DNA of 7,418 bases from Bacteroidetes bacterium UBA1952 (GCA_002336725.1 DDEO01000148.1:9716-17133), one strand, 5' to 3'; counted from the stretch's first letter, positions 1 through 5,148 are shown. The notes: generated from the sequence alone by a model not told the origin. Translations and numbers: made by a program.

Positions 1-16
1 GGCCGGGGGTGAGGCT
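1..16. repeat. C/G-rich dispersed repeat fragment (left edge)
   Basis: The first 16 bases (GGCCGGGGGTGAGGCT) resemble the reverse complement of the last bases of the window, which read GGCCGGGGAGGGGCT. The first eight bases are identical, and the rest align with a few changes and one gap. C-rich elements of this kind (CCTCACCCCCGGCC-like) are common dispersed repeats in bacterial genomes. The fragment is cut by the window edge, so its full length is unknown. Confidence 0.45.
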
Positions 17-49
17 AACGGTGCATGATTTAGCAGTCTAAACGGCATT

Positions 50-85
50 AAACCCATAAGGTTTTTAAAAACCTTATGGGTTTTT
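50..85 (+). terminator. Perfect-palindrome intrinsic terminator
   Basis: Bases 50-83 form a perfect 34-bp inverted repeat. The arms are 50-66 and 67-83, centred between the T-run at 62-66 and the A-run at 67-71, and a T-run follows at 81-85. The outer stem is AACCCATAAGG pairing with CCTTATGGGTT. The T-tract lies on the plus-strand side, so it most likely ends a plus-strand gene to the left of the window. The opposite side has only a weak T-tract, so bidirectional action is less likely. Confidence 0.8.
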
Positions 86-97
86 GAAACCCGCGCT

Positions 98-141
98 GCG
101 GCAACCGGAATTTTTCCGGCGAAATAAGCCGCGCTTTTTTT
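98..141 (+). terminator. Second terminator-like structure
   Basis: An outer stem (GCGGC 98-102 with GCCGC 128-132) encloses a hairpin (CCGGAA 105-110, loop TTT, TTCCGG 114-119). Seven T residues follow at 135-141. It sits 15 bp after the first terminator and could act as a back-up terminator. It could instead be part of a structured region upstream of the PDZ gene. The outer stem is interrupted and two bases separate it from the T-run, so this call is tentative. Confidence 0.4.
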
Positions 142-209
142 ACCATAAAATTTACCAGTATCCCCCACCCTTTAACGCTTCCTTGAAAGCGCCGCTACGA
201 CGGGCTTTT

Positions 210-219
210 TAAATTCGCA
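210..219 (+). promoter_or_regulatory. Candidate -7 box for the PDZ gene
   Basis: TAAATTCGCA at 210-219 matches the Bacteroidota -7 consensus TAnnTTTG except for one C. Transcription would begin near 224, giving a leader of about 25 nt before the ATG at 250. The nearest upstream TTG, at 183-185, is 24 nt away, longer than the usual 19-21, so support is weak. No clear Shine-Dalgarno sequence is visible, which is normal in this phylum. Confidence 0.3.
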
Positions 220-249
220 TCCCGGAAAGAAAAAAGCCTTTAGAAAGAG

Positions 250-1197
250 ATGAAAAATCATCGTAGAAACGCCCTTTTGCTGCTGGCATTGGTGGCCACC
301 GGCCTCTCTGCAAACGCCCAGAAAACCATAGTACTCAAGCAGGATGCCGACCGACCGCAGACCGTTGTGGAGGCCGACAAGGGATATGTGATTGTGAACG
401 GCGACACCGTTGTGCGCCCCGGCGAAACGGCCTATCGCAAAATTGTAATCGACCGCGAGAGCGACGCGCCCGGCGTGGGCGGCTTCGGTGGTGGTGGTTG
501 GGGTTCCGGAAATGCGGGCAAGGCAACGGCGCAGCAGGCACGCCTCGGTGCTCTTCTGGAGCCGGAACAATCCAAAGGCGGCGCGGCCATCCGCGAGGTA
601 CAGCCCGGTTCTCCTGCACAAGCCGCCGGCCTGAAGGCGGGCGACAAGATTACGGCCGTGGATGGCTCCACCATTGCAGATGCGCAGGAGCTGGTTGCGG
701 TTATCAGCAGCCATGCGCCCGACGACACCGTGAACATTGAATATGAGCGGGGCGGCAAAAAACGCACGACAACCGCCTACCTGGAGGGCGCACCGGTGGA
801 GAAGCGCAGCCGGCCCGGCGGCGGGATTTTCGGAATGCCGGGCGAGGGCTTTGGCGGCGATCTGGGCAGCCTCTTTGGCGATGGAATGCCCTTTGGGGGC
901 CGGGGCCGCGCCGCCGCCGAGACTCCCAAAATCGGCATCTCGGTGCAGGAACGCATGGACGGCAACGGTGTGGAAACGCTTGACGTAAGCAGCGGCAGCG
1001 TGGCCGATAAGGCGGGTCTGCGCAAGGGCGATGTCATCACCCAGCTGGGCGACACCAAAATAGACTCGCCGCAAACCCTGCAGGAAGCCATCCGCCGGCA
1101 GCAGGGCGCTGAAATCACCCTCCGGTATCAGCGCAGCGGCAAGGCGATGACGGCGAAAATTGCCCTGCCGAAGAGCCTGACGAAGATGGAGATGTAG
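250..1197 (+). CDS. Secreted double-PDZ-domain protein
   Basis: The 315-residue protein starts with a signal peptide: KNHRR, a hydrophobic core at residues 8-19, and a likely cleavage after ANA at 21-23, leaving Gln24 at the new N-terminus. No lipobox cysteine is seen, so it is probably periplasmic or exported rather than a lipoprotein. Residues 25-73 form a short domain of unknown type, followed by a glycine-rich linker at 75-90. PDZ domain 1 spans about 98-178 (PGSPAQAAGLKAGDKI at 119-134 is the ligand-groove region). A second Gly-rich linker spans about 189-220. PDZ domain 2 spans about 226-305 (GSVADKAGLRKGDVIT at 249-264). Tandem PDZ domains resemble the C-terminal half of DegP/HtrA, but no trypsin-like domain with His-Asp-Ser is present. 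It is therefore more likely a binding or scaffold protein than a protease. The ATG at 250 is the only start that keeps the signal peptide. Partners are unknown. Confidence 0.88.
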   Translation: MKNHRRNALLLLALVATGLSANAQKTIVLKQDADRPQTVVEADKGYVIVNGDTVVRPGETAYRKIVIDRESDAPGVGGFGGGGWGSGNAGKATAQQARLGALLEPEQSKGGAAIREVQPGSPAQAAGLKAGDKITAVDGSTIADAQELVAVISSHAPDDTVNIEYERGGKKRTTTAYLEGAPVEKRSRPGGGIFGMPGEGFGGDLGSLFGDGMPFGGRGRAAAETPKIGISVQERMDGNGVETLDVSSGSVADKAGLRKGDVITQLGDTKIDSPQTLQEAIRRQQGAEITLRYQRSGKAMTAKIALPKSLTKMEM

Positions 1198-1213
1198 CCG
1201 TCGGGTTTTTTTT
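1176..1213 (+). terminator. Terminator overlapping the PDZ-gene stop codon
   Basis: CCTGACG (1176-1182) can pair with CGTCGGG (1199-1205), with one G-U pair and a 16-nt loop that contains the TAG stop at 1195-1197. Eight T residues follow immediately (1206-1213). The U-tract position fits an intrinsic terminator. The large loop makes the stem only moderately stable. Confidence 0.5.
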
Positions 1214-1289
1214 CCGGGAAATAAGGGAGATTTCAGGGAGAACGATTTCGGTGCGCAGCCAACTACCGCTGCCGGGAATTGCGCCGAAA

Positions 1290-1316
1290 CAGTGTCCACA
1301 GTGTCCACAGCGCCCA
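1290..1316. repeat. Three tandem 9-bp units (CAGTGTCCA)
   Basis: Two identical units CAGTGTCCA lie at 1290-1298 and 1299-1307. A third, diverged unit (CAGCGCCCA) lies at 1308-1316. The array is short and intergenic. Such a 9-bp array could be a minisatellite or part of a dispersed intergenic element. Confidence 0.75.
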
Positions 1317-1372
1317 CCGCCCGACAAGTACAAGGCATCTAATGCATATGCCTTCGCCCAGCACCGGGCCTA

Positions 1373-1452
1373 CAAGCCGCTTATACTTCGCAATGGGTAA
1401 ATTAGTGGAACAATTGCGACGAAAGGCTTGCTATTGTTGGACTTCCCAACGA
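1373..1452. other. Cluster of potential RNA stem-loops
   Basis: An outer stem CAAGCC (1373-1378) with GGCTTG (1425-1430) encloses an inner stem TCGCAAT (1388-1394) with ATTGCGA (1413-1419) and an 18-nt loop. A separate hairpin GTTGG (1436-1440), loop ACTTC, CCAAC (1446-1450) follows directly. The nesting suggests a folded RNA or a small mobile-element relic. The stems are short, and chance pairing cannot be excluded without folding and conservation data. Confidence 0.3.
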
Positions 1453-1561
1453 ATTGCACCTCAAAAAGCAGGTTTAGGAGTATCAAACTTATTTATGCCT
1501 TGCACAGTATATAACCACCGGATGTCGCACTGGTCAGTTGAATTCAGCGTGCTTTAAAACA

Positions 1562-1621
1562 GGCTCCTCTTGCGCCATGATCCGGGCGCTTCCGGTGGTG
1601 GCATCAGGTGCCTGAGGAGCC
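1562..1621. other. Potential three-way-junction RNA or DNA structure
   Basis: A perfect 8-bp closing stem, GGCTCCTC (1562-1569) with GAGGAGCC (1614-1621), encloses two smaller hairpins. These are GCGCC (1572-1576) with GGCGC (1585-1589), and GGCA (1600-1603) with TGCC (1609-1612). It lies about 105 bp upstream of the nucleotidase-like gene. No known riboswitch, tRNA or attC site is recognised in it. Confidence 0.35.
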
Positions 1622-1692
1622 GGCCCGGCATCTCATTTCCGGAAACTATCCCTTAGGAATTTCCCGCGTCATCGTTTGGCGCATCTGCGGAA

Positions 1693-1700
1693 TACATTCG
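1693..1700 (+). promoter_or_regulatory. Candidate -7 box for the nucleotidase-like gene
   Basis: TACATTCG differs from the Bacteroidota -7 consensus TAnnTTTG at one position. A TTTG at 1675-1678 lies 14 nt upstream, shorter than the usual 19-21 nt. If it is used, transcription starts near 1707. That would rule out an in-frame TTG start at 1676 and favour the ATG at 1727. Confidence 0.3.
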
Positions 1701-1726
1701 TAGCATCATCGAAAATTATCCTCCTT

Positions 1727-2565
1727 ATGCACGAAAACCTGAAAGCCGCCATCCGGAAAATTGAAAAAGCCGGCAATGCATTTAACGCTGTCATGGCCAG
1801 CCCAAACAACGCGTATGCCGAAGAATATGAGCTTGATGCCTATCGTACTATTTTTGAATACATTATTTCCGGAAATATCCGCTTTGGAGACTATGACTGG
1901 GACGCGCTTCGTGCGTCGTATGAAGACGAGGGCATCCTGGAAGTAACAGATACGCTTTATGAAATTCACCGGACGGTCTCCAACTCCGAACCTGCTTACA
2001 CCGATGAGGCCATTCCGCTGGAAGTAGTGGCGCTGTTCTACACGATTGATACGGCGTTTCACTACCCAGGTATGGAAGGAAGCAAGCCGGTATTATACGT
2101 GGATATGGACAACGTGATTGTAGATTTTCCGGGCGCTTTTCCGCTGGTAGCGCCGGCGCTGCTGGAGCAATATGCCGATGACAAAGACGAAATTCCGGGC
2201 ATCTTCGCACTGATGCCGCCGCTGCCGGGCGCTCTTGCGGCCCTGGAAAACTCTACCGCCACTTCGACCTGTATCTCCTTTCTACCGCGCCCTGGCAAAA
2301 CCCGTCTGCCTGGCACGACAAGGTGGCATGGGTGCATAAACACCTACCCATTGTGGGCTACAAACGCCTGATTCTCAGCCATCACAAGCATCTCTGCCGG
2401 GGCGCGTACCTGATAGACGACCGCACTCACAACGGCGTATTGCGTTTTTGCGGCGAGCACATCCACTTCGGAACCGAAAAATTTCCGGATTGGGATGCGG
2501 TTCTGCGTCATTTGCTGAACGATGCGATGGCAGCCGAAGCGCCTGCCCGCAGGTCGCAGGAGTAA
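1727..2565 (+). pseudogene. NT5C-type 5'-nucleotidase-like HAD protein, frameshifted
   Basis: The first frame encodes LYVDMDNVIVDF, in which Asp126 and Asp128 fit the HAD nucleophile and acid/base pair. It then loses sense after ALE (codon GAA at 2246-2248). The other half, from CTC at 2251 to TAA at 2563-2565, continues perfectly as LYRHFDLYLLSTAPW, then GYKRLILSHHKHL and AYLIDDRTHNG. These match HAD motif II (Ser186/Thr187), the motif III lysine region and motif IV (Asp231-Asp232) of cytosolic 5'(3')-deoxyribonucleotidases (NT5C family). Adding one A to the A4 run at 2247-2250 restores a 279-residue protein reading EKLYRHF. The family dephosphorylates nucleoside monophosphates; the substrate here is unknown. 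Residues 1-115 are an extra N-terminal, largely helical region that I do not recognise. A sequencing indel, a real null mutation or, less likely, programmed slippage could explain the break. The ATG at 1727 is preferred over a TTG at 1676. Confidence 0.8.
2247..2250 (+). other. Frameshift site in A-run
   Basis: The codons read CTG GAA AAC up to this point, but coding sense resumes one base out of phase with CTC TAC CGC at 2251. A five-A run would give the expected GAA AAA CTC (Glu-Lys-Leu). The site is therefore a one-base deletion, real or technical, within a homopolymer. Confidence 0.75.
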
Positions 2566-2614
2566 TTACCAAAAGAAATTGGGCTGTATGGTATGGCCGT
2601 TCCAGGAAGCAATA

Positions 2615-2646
2615 GGCTCGCAGAGGCGCAAAGACGCAGAGAAAGC
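2615..2646. repeat. Dispersed repeat of the CGCAGAGGCGCAAAGACGCAG type
   Basis: The stretch contains the pattern CGCAGAGGCGCAAAGACGC followed by AGAGAAAGCG, a degenerate tandem of CGCAgAg/CGCAaAg units. Motifs of this kind are familiar as dispersed repeats in many bacterial genomes, where they create spurious peptides such as RRKDAE. It lies in the 148-bp gap between the nucleotidase-like gene and the hydrolase. This argues that the longer open frame starting at 2522 is not the true hydrolase start. Confidence 0.6.
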
Positions 2647-2713
2647 GCCGCACCATTCCGGGAATACCATTCTGCTTCGCCCGTCCATCCTTCGCTATAC
2701 AATCCATCCAAAT

Positions 2714-3247
2714 ATGCCCGCACTTTATTACTTCCCTGGTTATGGCGGCGGCCCGCACTCTACCACCTATCAGGCACTGCTGGCTGAATTTCCGGAAACC
2801 AAAGTACTTCTTTACGACAATGAAAATGCGGAGAGCGCCTTTACGCAGTTAAAAGAACAGCTTCGGGATGTGGCGACAGATGCGCTTTTCATCGGTCAGA
2901 GCCTCGGTGGCTTCTGGGCGCATCATTTTGCGCTTCTCCACAATCAGAAAGCCCTGCTGATTAACCCCAGCTTCCGTCCTTTTGAATCGCTGCGGAAGTA
3001 TGGTCTTTCGGAAGAAGCGCTGACTGGTTTCCGGAAATATGACCGGCCCGATATACTGCGAGAGCCGCCCACCGTTATCCTTTCCAAAGAGGATACGGTA
3101 GTGAATCCCGCACCGGTTTTTGAGCGCTACAAAGGCAAAGCGCGGTTTATTTATGTGGAAGGCGGCCACCGGTTCCGGCACTACGATGTTCTTTTTAGGG
3201 AGATTCGGGAAATACAGGAAACGGAGCGCCTTGGCCAGACGGCGTGA
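2714..3247 (+). CDS. YqiA-like small alpha/beta-hydrolase (putative esterase)
   Basis: This 177-residue protein is a compact alpha/beta-hydrolase of the YqiA/YcfP (UPF0227) type; E. coli YqiA has about 193 residues. FPGYGGGP at 7-14 provides the oxyanion-hole loop after strand 1. GQSLGG at 61-66 is the nucleophile elbow with Ser63. Asp127 in SKEDTVV and His152 in EGGHRF complete the expected triad. There is no signal peptide, so it should be cytoplasmic. Family members hydrolyse short acyl or thioester bonds, and the natural substrate is unknown. The ATG at 2714 places the first beta-strand (ALYYFPG) directly at the N-terminus, as expected. A start at 2522 would add 64 residues encoded partly by a dispersed repeat and overlap the upstream gene. 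A T-run at 3255-3260 follows the stop, but no strong hairpin precedes it. It converges with the minus-strand operon. Confidence 0.85.
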   Translation: MPALYYFPGYGGGPHSTTYQALLAEFPETKVLLYDNENAESAFTQLKEQLRDVATDALFIGQSLGGFWAHHFALLHNQKALLINPSFRPFESLRKYGLSEEALTGFRKYDRPDILREPPTVILSKEDTVVNPAPVFERYKGKARFIYVEGGHRFRHYDVLFREIREIQETERLGQTA

Positions 3248-3337
3248 AGAGGTGTTTTTTGCCTGCATGGCGGAAGGCGCTGGCGCCACGCATCGGCGGG
3301 GGGGCTTCCAGAGCGGGTCATTGGCAGGCGGCAAGCC
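3248..3337. other. Convergent intergenic spacer
   Basis: This 90-bp gap separates the hydrolase stop from the stop of the SecB-like gene. It contains a T6 run at 3255-3260 and a GGAAG (3272-3276) / CTTCC (3305-3309) pairing that encloses a GC-rich hairpin at 3276-3287. It also contains a run of seven G residues (3298-3304). No orthodox terminator is clear for either gene. Confidence 0.4.
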
Positions 3338-3802
3338 TTAAAACTGCATTTCGTCGGGCAATACGCTTAGTACGTCAATAGCCTGAAGGATGGCATGACC
3401 GGCAGCAATGCTGTTTTGTGCTTTGCTGTGCAATACGCCGCGCAGCGTTCCTACTGTTAGCATGGCAAAGTGAGCGGCGGCCATCCGGGGGAGGATTATC
3501 TTTTCTTCCCCGCGCACCAGTTTTGTATTCCAGTCGTCTGGAAGAATGGCAAAAGAACAGGCGACTTCCGCTACCATAAACACATCGCTGGGGCGCTGCT
3601 CGTGGACTAATTGCGCCAGGGCACTTACGATAAGGGTATGTCGTTCCTTATCGCAAAAGAACTGAAGGCTCAAATTGCCCGCTATGGCCGGGTCATCCGG
3701 CACGAAATGCTGGGGCAGGAAGGCATACTGACGGGTTTCAATGTCGCTTATCCGGAAGCCGACAGCGACCTGGGGCGGATTGGGTGCTTTATCAGTTAGC
3801 AT
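3338..3802 (-). CDS. SecB-like chaperone of a putative TAC module
   Basis: The 154-residue protein is predicted to have mixed beta strands in its first two thirds (GFRISDIETRQYAFLP at 15-30, NLSLQFFCD at 43-51, HTLIVSALAQLV at 55-66, VFMVAEVACSFAIL at 74-87). ILPRMAAAHFAMLTVGTLRG (103-122) and a final ILQAIDV segment (138-144) follow. This order matches SecB-fold proteins, where strands are followed by an LP-containing helix and a closing strand. The assignment rests on fold pattern and gene context, not on a strong sequence signature. Its ATG overlaps the stop of the antitoxin-like gene within ATGCTAA, implying translational coupling. In TAC systems such as Rv1955-Rv1957 the SecB-like protein binds the antitoxin tail and protects it from aggregation and proteolysis. 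I infer the same role here. It could instead be an unrelated small protein of unknown function. Confidence 0.6.
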   Translation of the reverse strand: MLTDKAPNPPQVAVGFRISDIETRQYAFLPQHFVPDDPAIAGNLSLQFFCDKERHTLIVSALAQLVHEQRPSDVFMVAEVACSFAILPDDWNTKLVRGEEKIILPRMAAAHFAMLTVGTLRGVLHSKAQNSIAAGHAILQAIDVLSVLPDEMQF

Positions 3803-4353
3803 TGGGCGCTTGCGTAAGTGGCTGCGGAAGCCAGGTTTTCATATCCTGCACGATCTGCCCGGGCGGCGCCATTAGCCAGGATGGGTGCCTGAAATTGCCG
3901 GCTTTTTACCGGCTGCGGGCTAAAGAGCTTTTCGCAGATGGCCGAGCACATGGCCTTAAAGGAAACCGTAACAGGGACTGCCGCGACAGTAGTGCTCTTT
4001 TGTGGCACTGCCTGCGCGTAAAAGTGTTGCAGACGCATCTCCAGCGCCGTTTCCAGCTTTTGGATGGTATCCTGCGTCAGGTTTTCTTTTCCTTTTACGA
4101 TGTGGTTTATCCATTGACGGCTACAGCCCAGCTTCTCAGCAAAGGAAGCCTGGGTATGGCCCTTTTCTCGCAGGGCCTGCAAGAGCGCCAGCCCGAATTC
4201 GGTATGCCGCTTTTGTTCCGGCAGGCTATCGGCGGCGGCTTCCAGAAAATTCCGGAAATCCTGCCGTCCATCGGAAGAAAGCGCCTGCAACCGTTGCCCG
4301 ACCGACTTTGGACGGGTTGCTTTGGGAGACTCGGAAGAAGGATGTTGTTTCAA
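3796..4353 (-). CDS. XRE-family DNA-binding protein, putative antitoxin
   Basis: The 185-residue protein carries an XRE/Cro helix-turn-helix at about residues 54-110. GHTQASFAEKLGCSRQWINH (65-84) covers the two DNA-contacting helices, and KENLTQDTIQKLETALEM (89-106) completes the domain. Residues 1-50 are polar and of unknown role. Residues 115-185 form a long, low-complexity tail ending ENLASAATYASAQC, comparable in place to the chaperone-addiction region of TAC antitoxins. The gene lies 15 nt after the toxin-like gene and shares ATGCTAA with the SecB-like gene, as expected of one operon. It probably neutralises the toxin and represses its own promoter; this is inference. No ATG or GTG exists before the HTH, and a TAG lies in frame two codons upstream, so TTG at 4353 is the only reasonable start. 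Confidence 0.8.
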   Translation of the reverse strand: MKQHPSSESPKATRPKSVGQRLQALSSDGRQDFRNFLEAAADSLPEQKRHTEFGLALLQALREKGHTQASFAEKLGCSRQWINHIVKGKENLTQDTIQKLETALEMRLQHFYAQAVPQKSTTVAAVPVTVSFKAMCSAICEKLFSPQPVKSRQFQAPILANGAARADRAGYENLASAATYASAQC

Positions 4354-4368
4354 TTTCTATCGGTTCAG

Positions 4369-4950
4369 TTAAAAAAGTCCTGCTTCGTGGAGCGCGTCAT
4401 CGTCAAAAATGCCGTTCTCTTTCAGCCAGTCTCTCGTTTTATGAATAACAGCCAGCGCCCGACGGGTGTTTTCATGGTCTTTCATTTCTAAGGTGAGCTT
4501 AACAGCGCCCCCGGTAATGAGGTAGCAATTCTGTGCCAGGCGAATGGCGTAGAGGCGAAGCCATCGAGGCGGGAGCGAATCGTTTTTTGCCTTAGAAAGG
4601 TCCAGTTCCTGATAGTCGTATTGCGCATTACTCAAAAACCGGAACAATTCGTCCAAAGACCCGCTGTCGTTGTGTTGACGCAGGAGTTCCTGAAAAGCCA
4701 GCGCCTGTCGCCTGACCAGAAGCGCCGCATAAAGGGCGTTTTCTTCCGGGGCAGCTTCAAAGAGTTTGTACTTTTCAAAATATCCGGAGCATAGGAAATC
4801 ATGATTGGCAAGGAAGAACTCCTCTAACGCATCGGTATCCTGCCAGAAGGCAAGCGTTTGGGAAAGAGCATCATCGGGTGCGCCGGGATAAGACGGCTTC
4901 TCTATTCGGAGCGCGAATACCCGGTCTGCAAAGATAGTTCTAAGTCTCAA
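4369..4950 (-). CDS. Putative toxin, first gene of a TAC-like operon
   Basis: The 193-residue protein resembles a family that I associate with Bacteroidota operons next to XRE regulators: RTIFADRVFALRIEK at 4-18, then TLAFWQDTDALEEFF at 32-46. Residues 60-122 look mainly alpha-helical. The C-terminal part, PRWLRLYAIRLAQNCYLITG (128-147) followed by GAVKLTLEMKDHENT, shows the beta-beta then Lys-containing pattern seen in RelE/HigB-like toxins. Arg131, Arg136 and Lys150 are candidate functional residues. It is much longer than ordinary HigB (about 100 residues), so if related it is a divergent, extended form. Position upstream of the antitoxin follows the higBA order. The only in-frame start before residue 99 is TTG at 4950, with a TAG four codons upstream. 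However, a strong promoter-like sequence overlaps codons 5-8, so the true N-terminus is uncertain. Toxicity and target are unproven. Confidence 0.65.
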   Translation of the reverse strand: MRLRTIFADRVFALRIEKPSYPGAPDDALSQTLAFWQDTDALEEFFLANHDFLCSGYFEKYKLFEAAPEENALYAALLVRRQALAFQELLRQHNDSGSLDELFRFLSNAQYDYQELDLSKAKNDSLPPRWLRLYAIRLAQNCYLITGGAVKLTLEMKDHENTRRALAVIHKTRDWLKENGIFDDDALHEAGLF

Positions 4951-4959
4951 AATGTCAAG
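4929..4959 (-). promoter_or_regulatory. Bacteroidota-type promoter of the TAC-like operon
   Basis: On the minus strand, CTTG (4959-4956) is followed after exactly 19 nt by TATCTTTG (4936-4929), and CAG follows. This matches the Bacteroidota consensus TTTG-N19-21-TAnnTTTG with a single base off in the -33 box. Transcription would start near 4922. That is about 28 nt inside the toxin-like reading frame, so the annotated TTG start would not be on this transcript. Confidence 0.6.
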
Positions 4960-4969
4960 CTATAGGTTT

Positions 4970-4979
4970 ACAAATTTGT
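4970..4979. promoter_or_regulatory. Candidate operator palindrome ACAAATTTGT
   Basis: A perfect 10-bp palindrome lies 11 bp upstream of the -33 box of the TAC-like operon. XRE-family antitoxins typically bind short palindromes at their own promoter, so this is a candidate autoregulatory site. A related TTTACAAAT, identical to 4967-4975, recurs at 5029-5037 and could be a second half-site. Confidence 0.4.
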
Positions 4980-5148
4980 CTCTTCCCGTCTCCGGGTTGC
5001 ACAGCGCCGCTTATTACGCTGCCGGAAATTTACAAATAAAAGTACACTCTTACCGCGTCAGTGTCGGCCTTTTCGGACACTATAGCTTCGCCCTAAAATG
5101 TTCCCTTTCGCGCCTTCGGCCTCCCACGCCGGACGTGCTGCTCCTTCG

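Larger units (their letters stand above)
1214..1692. other. Gene-poor intergenic stretch
   Basis: No convincing gene is visible between the PDZ gene and the nucleotidase-like gene. A plus-strand open frame at 1279-1557 starts in the 9-bp tandem repeat, shows no recognisable domain and has an unlikely composition, so it is not called. The middle part, about 1380-1555, is visibly more AT-rich than its flanks and may be foreign or relic DNA. The stretch holds the tandem repeat, two groups of potential RNA stems, and one TTCCGGAA octamer at 1637-1644. Confidence 0.6.

Noticed and set aside
172..1338. Long minus-strand open frame of 388 codons opposite the PDZ gene
   Set aside because: It lies antisense to a clear secreted PDZ protein, starts inside a repeat (VDTVDTV) and has no recognisable domain. 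High GC at codon position 3 readily opens antisense frames.
1279..1557. Plus-strand open frame of 92 codons
   Set aside because: It begins in a tandem repeat, has no recognisable motif, no promoter and an odd Cys/Trp/Ser composition. It was treated as non-coding.
2245..2251. Programmed -1 frameshifting in the nucleotidase-like gene
   Set aside because: G-GAA-AAC is not a proper X-XXY-YYZ heptamer, and no function would be gained from a truncated product. A one-base deletion in an A-run is simpler.
2522..2713. 64-residue N-terminal extension of the hydrolase
   Set aside because: It overlaps the end of the nucleotidase-like gene and encodes repeat-derived sequence (SQRRKDAE). The family starts at the first beta-strand, which fits ATG 2714.
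3784..4491. Plus-strand open frame of 235 codons
   Set aside because: It is antisense to the XRE protein, whose helix-turn-helix is unmistakable on the minus strand.
5060..5081. Possible riboswitch or attenuator upstream of gcvP
   Set aside because: Only one 6-bp hairpin is visible, and it lies upstream of the predicted transcription start. No glycine-aptamer architecture was seen.
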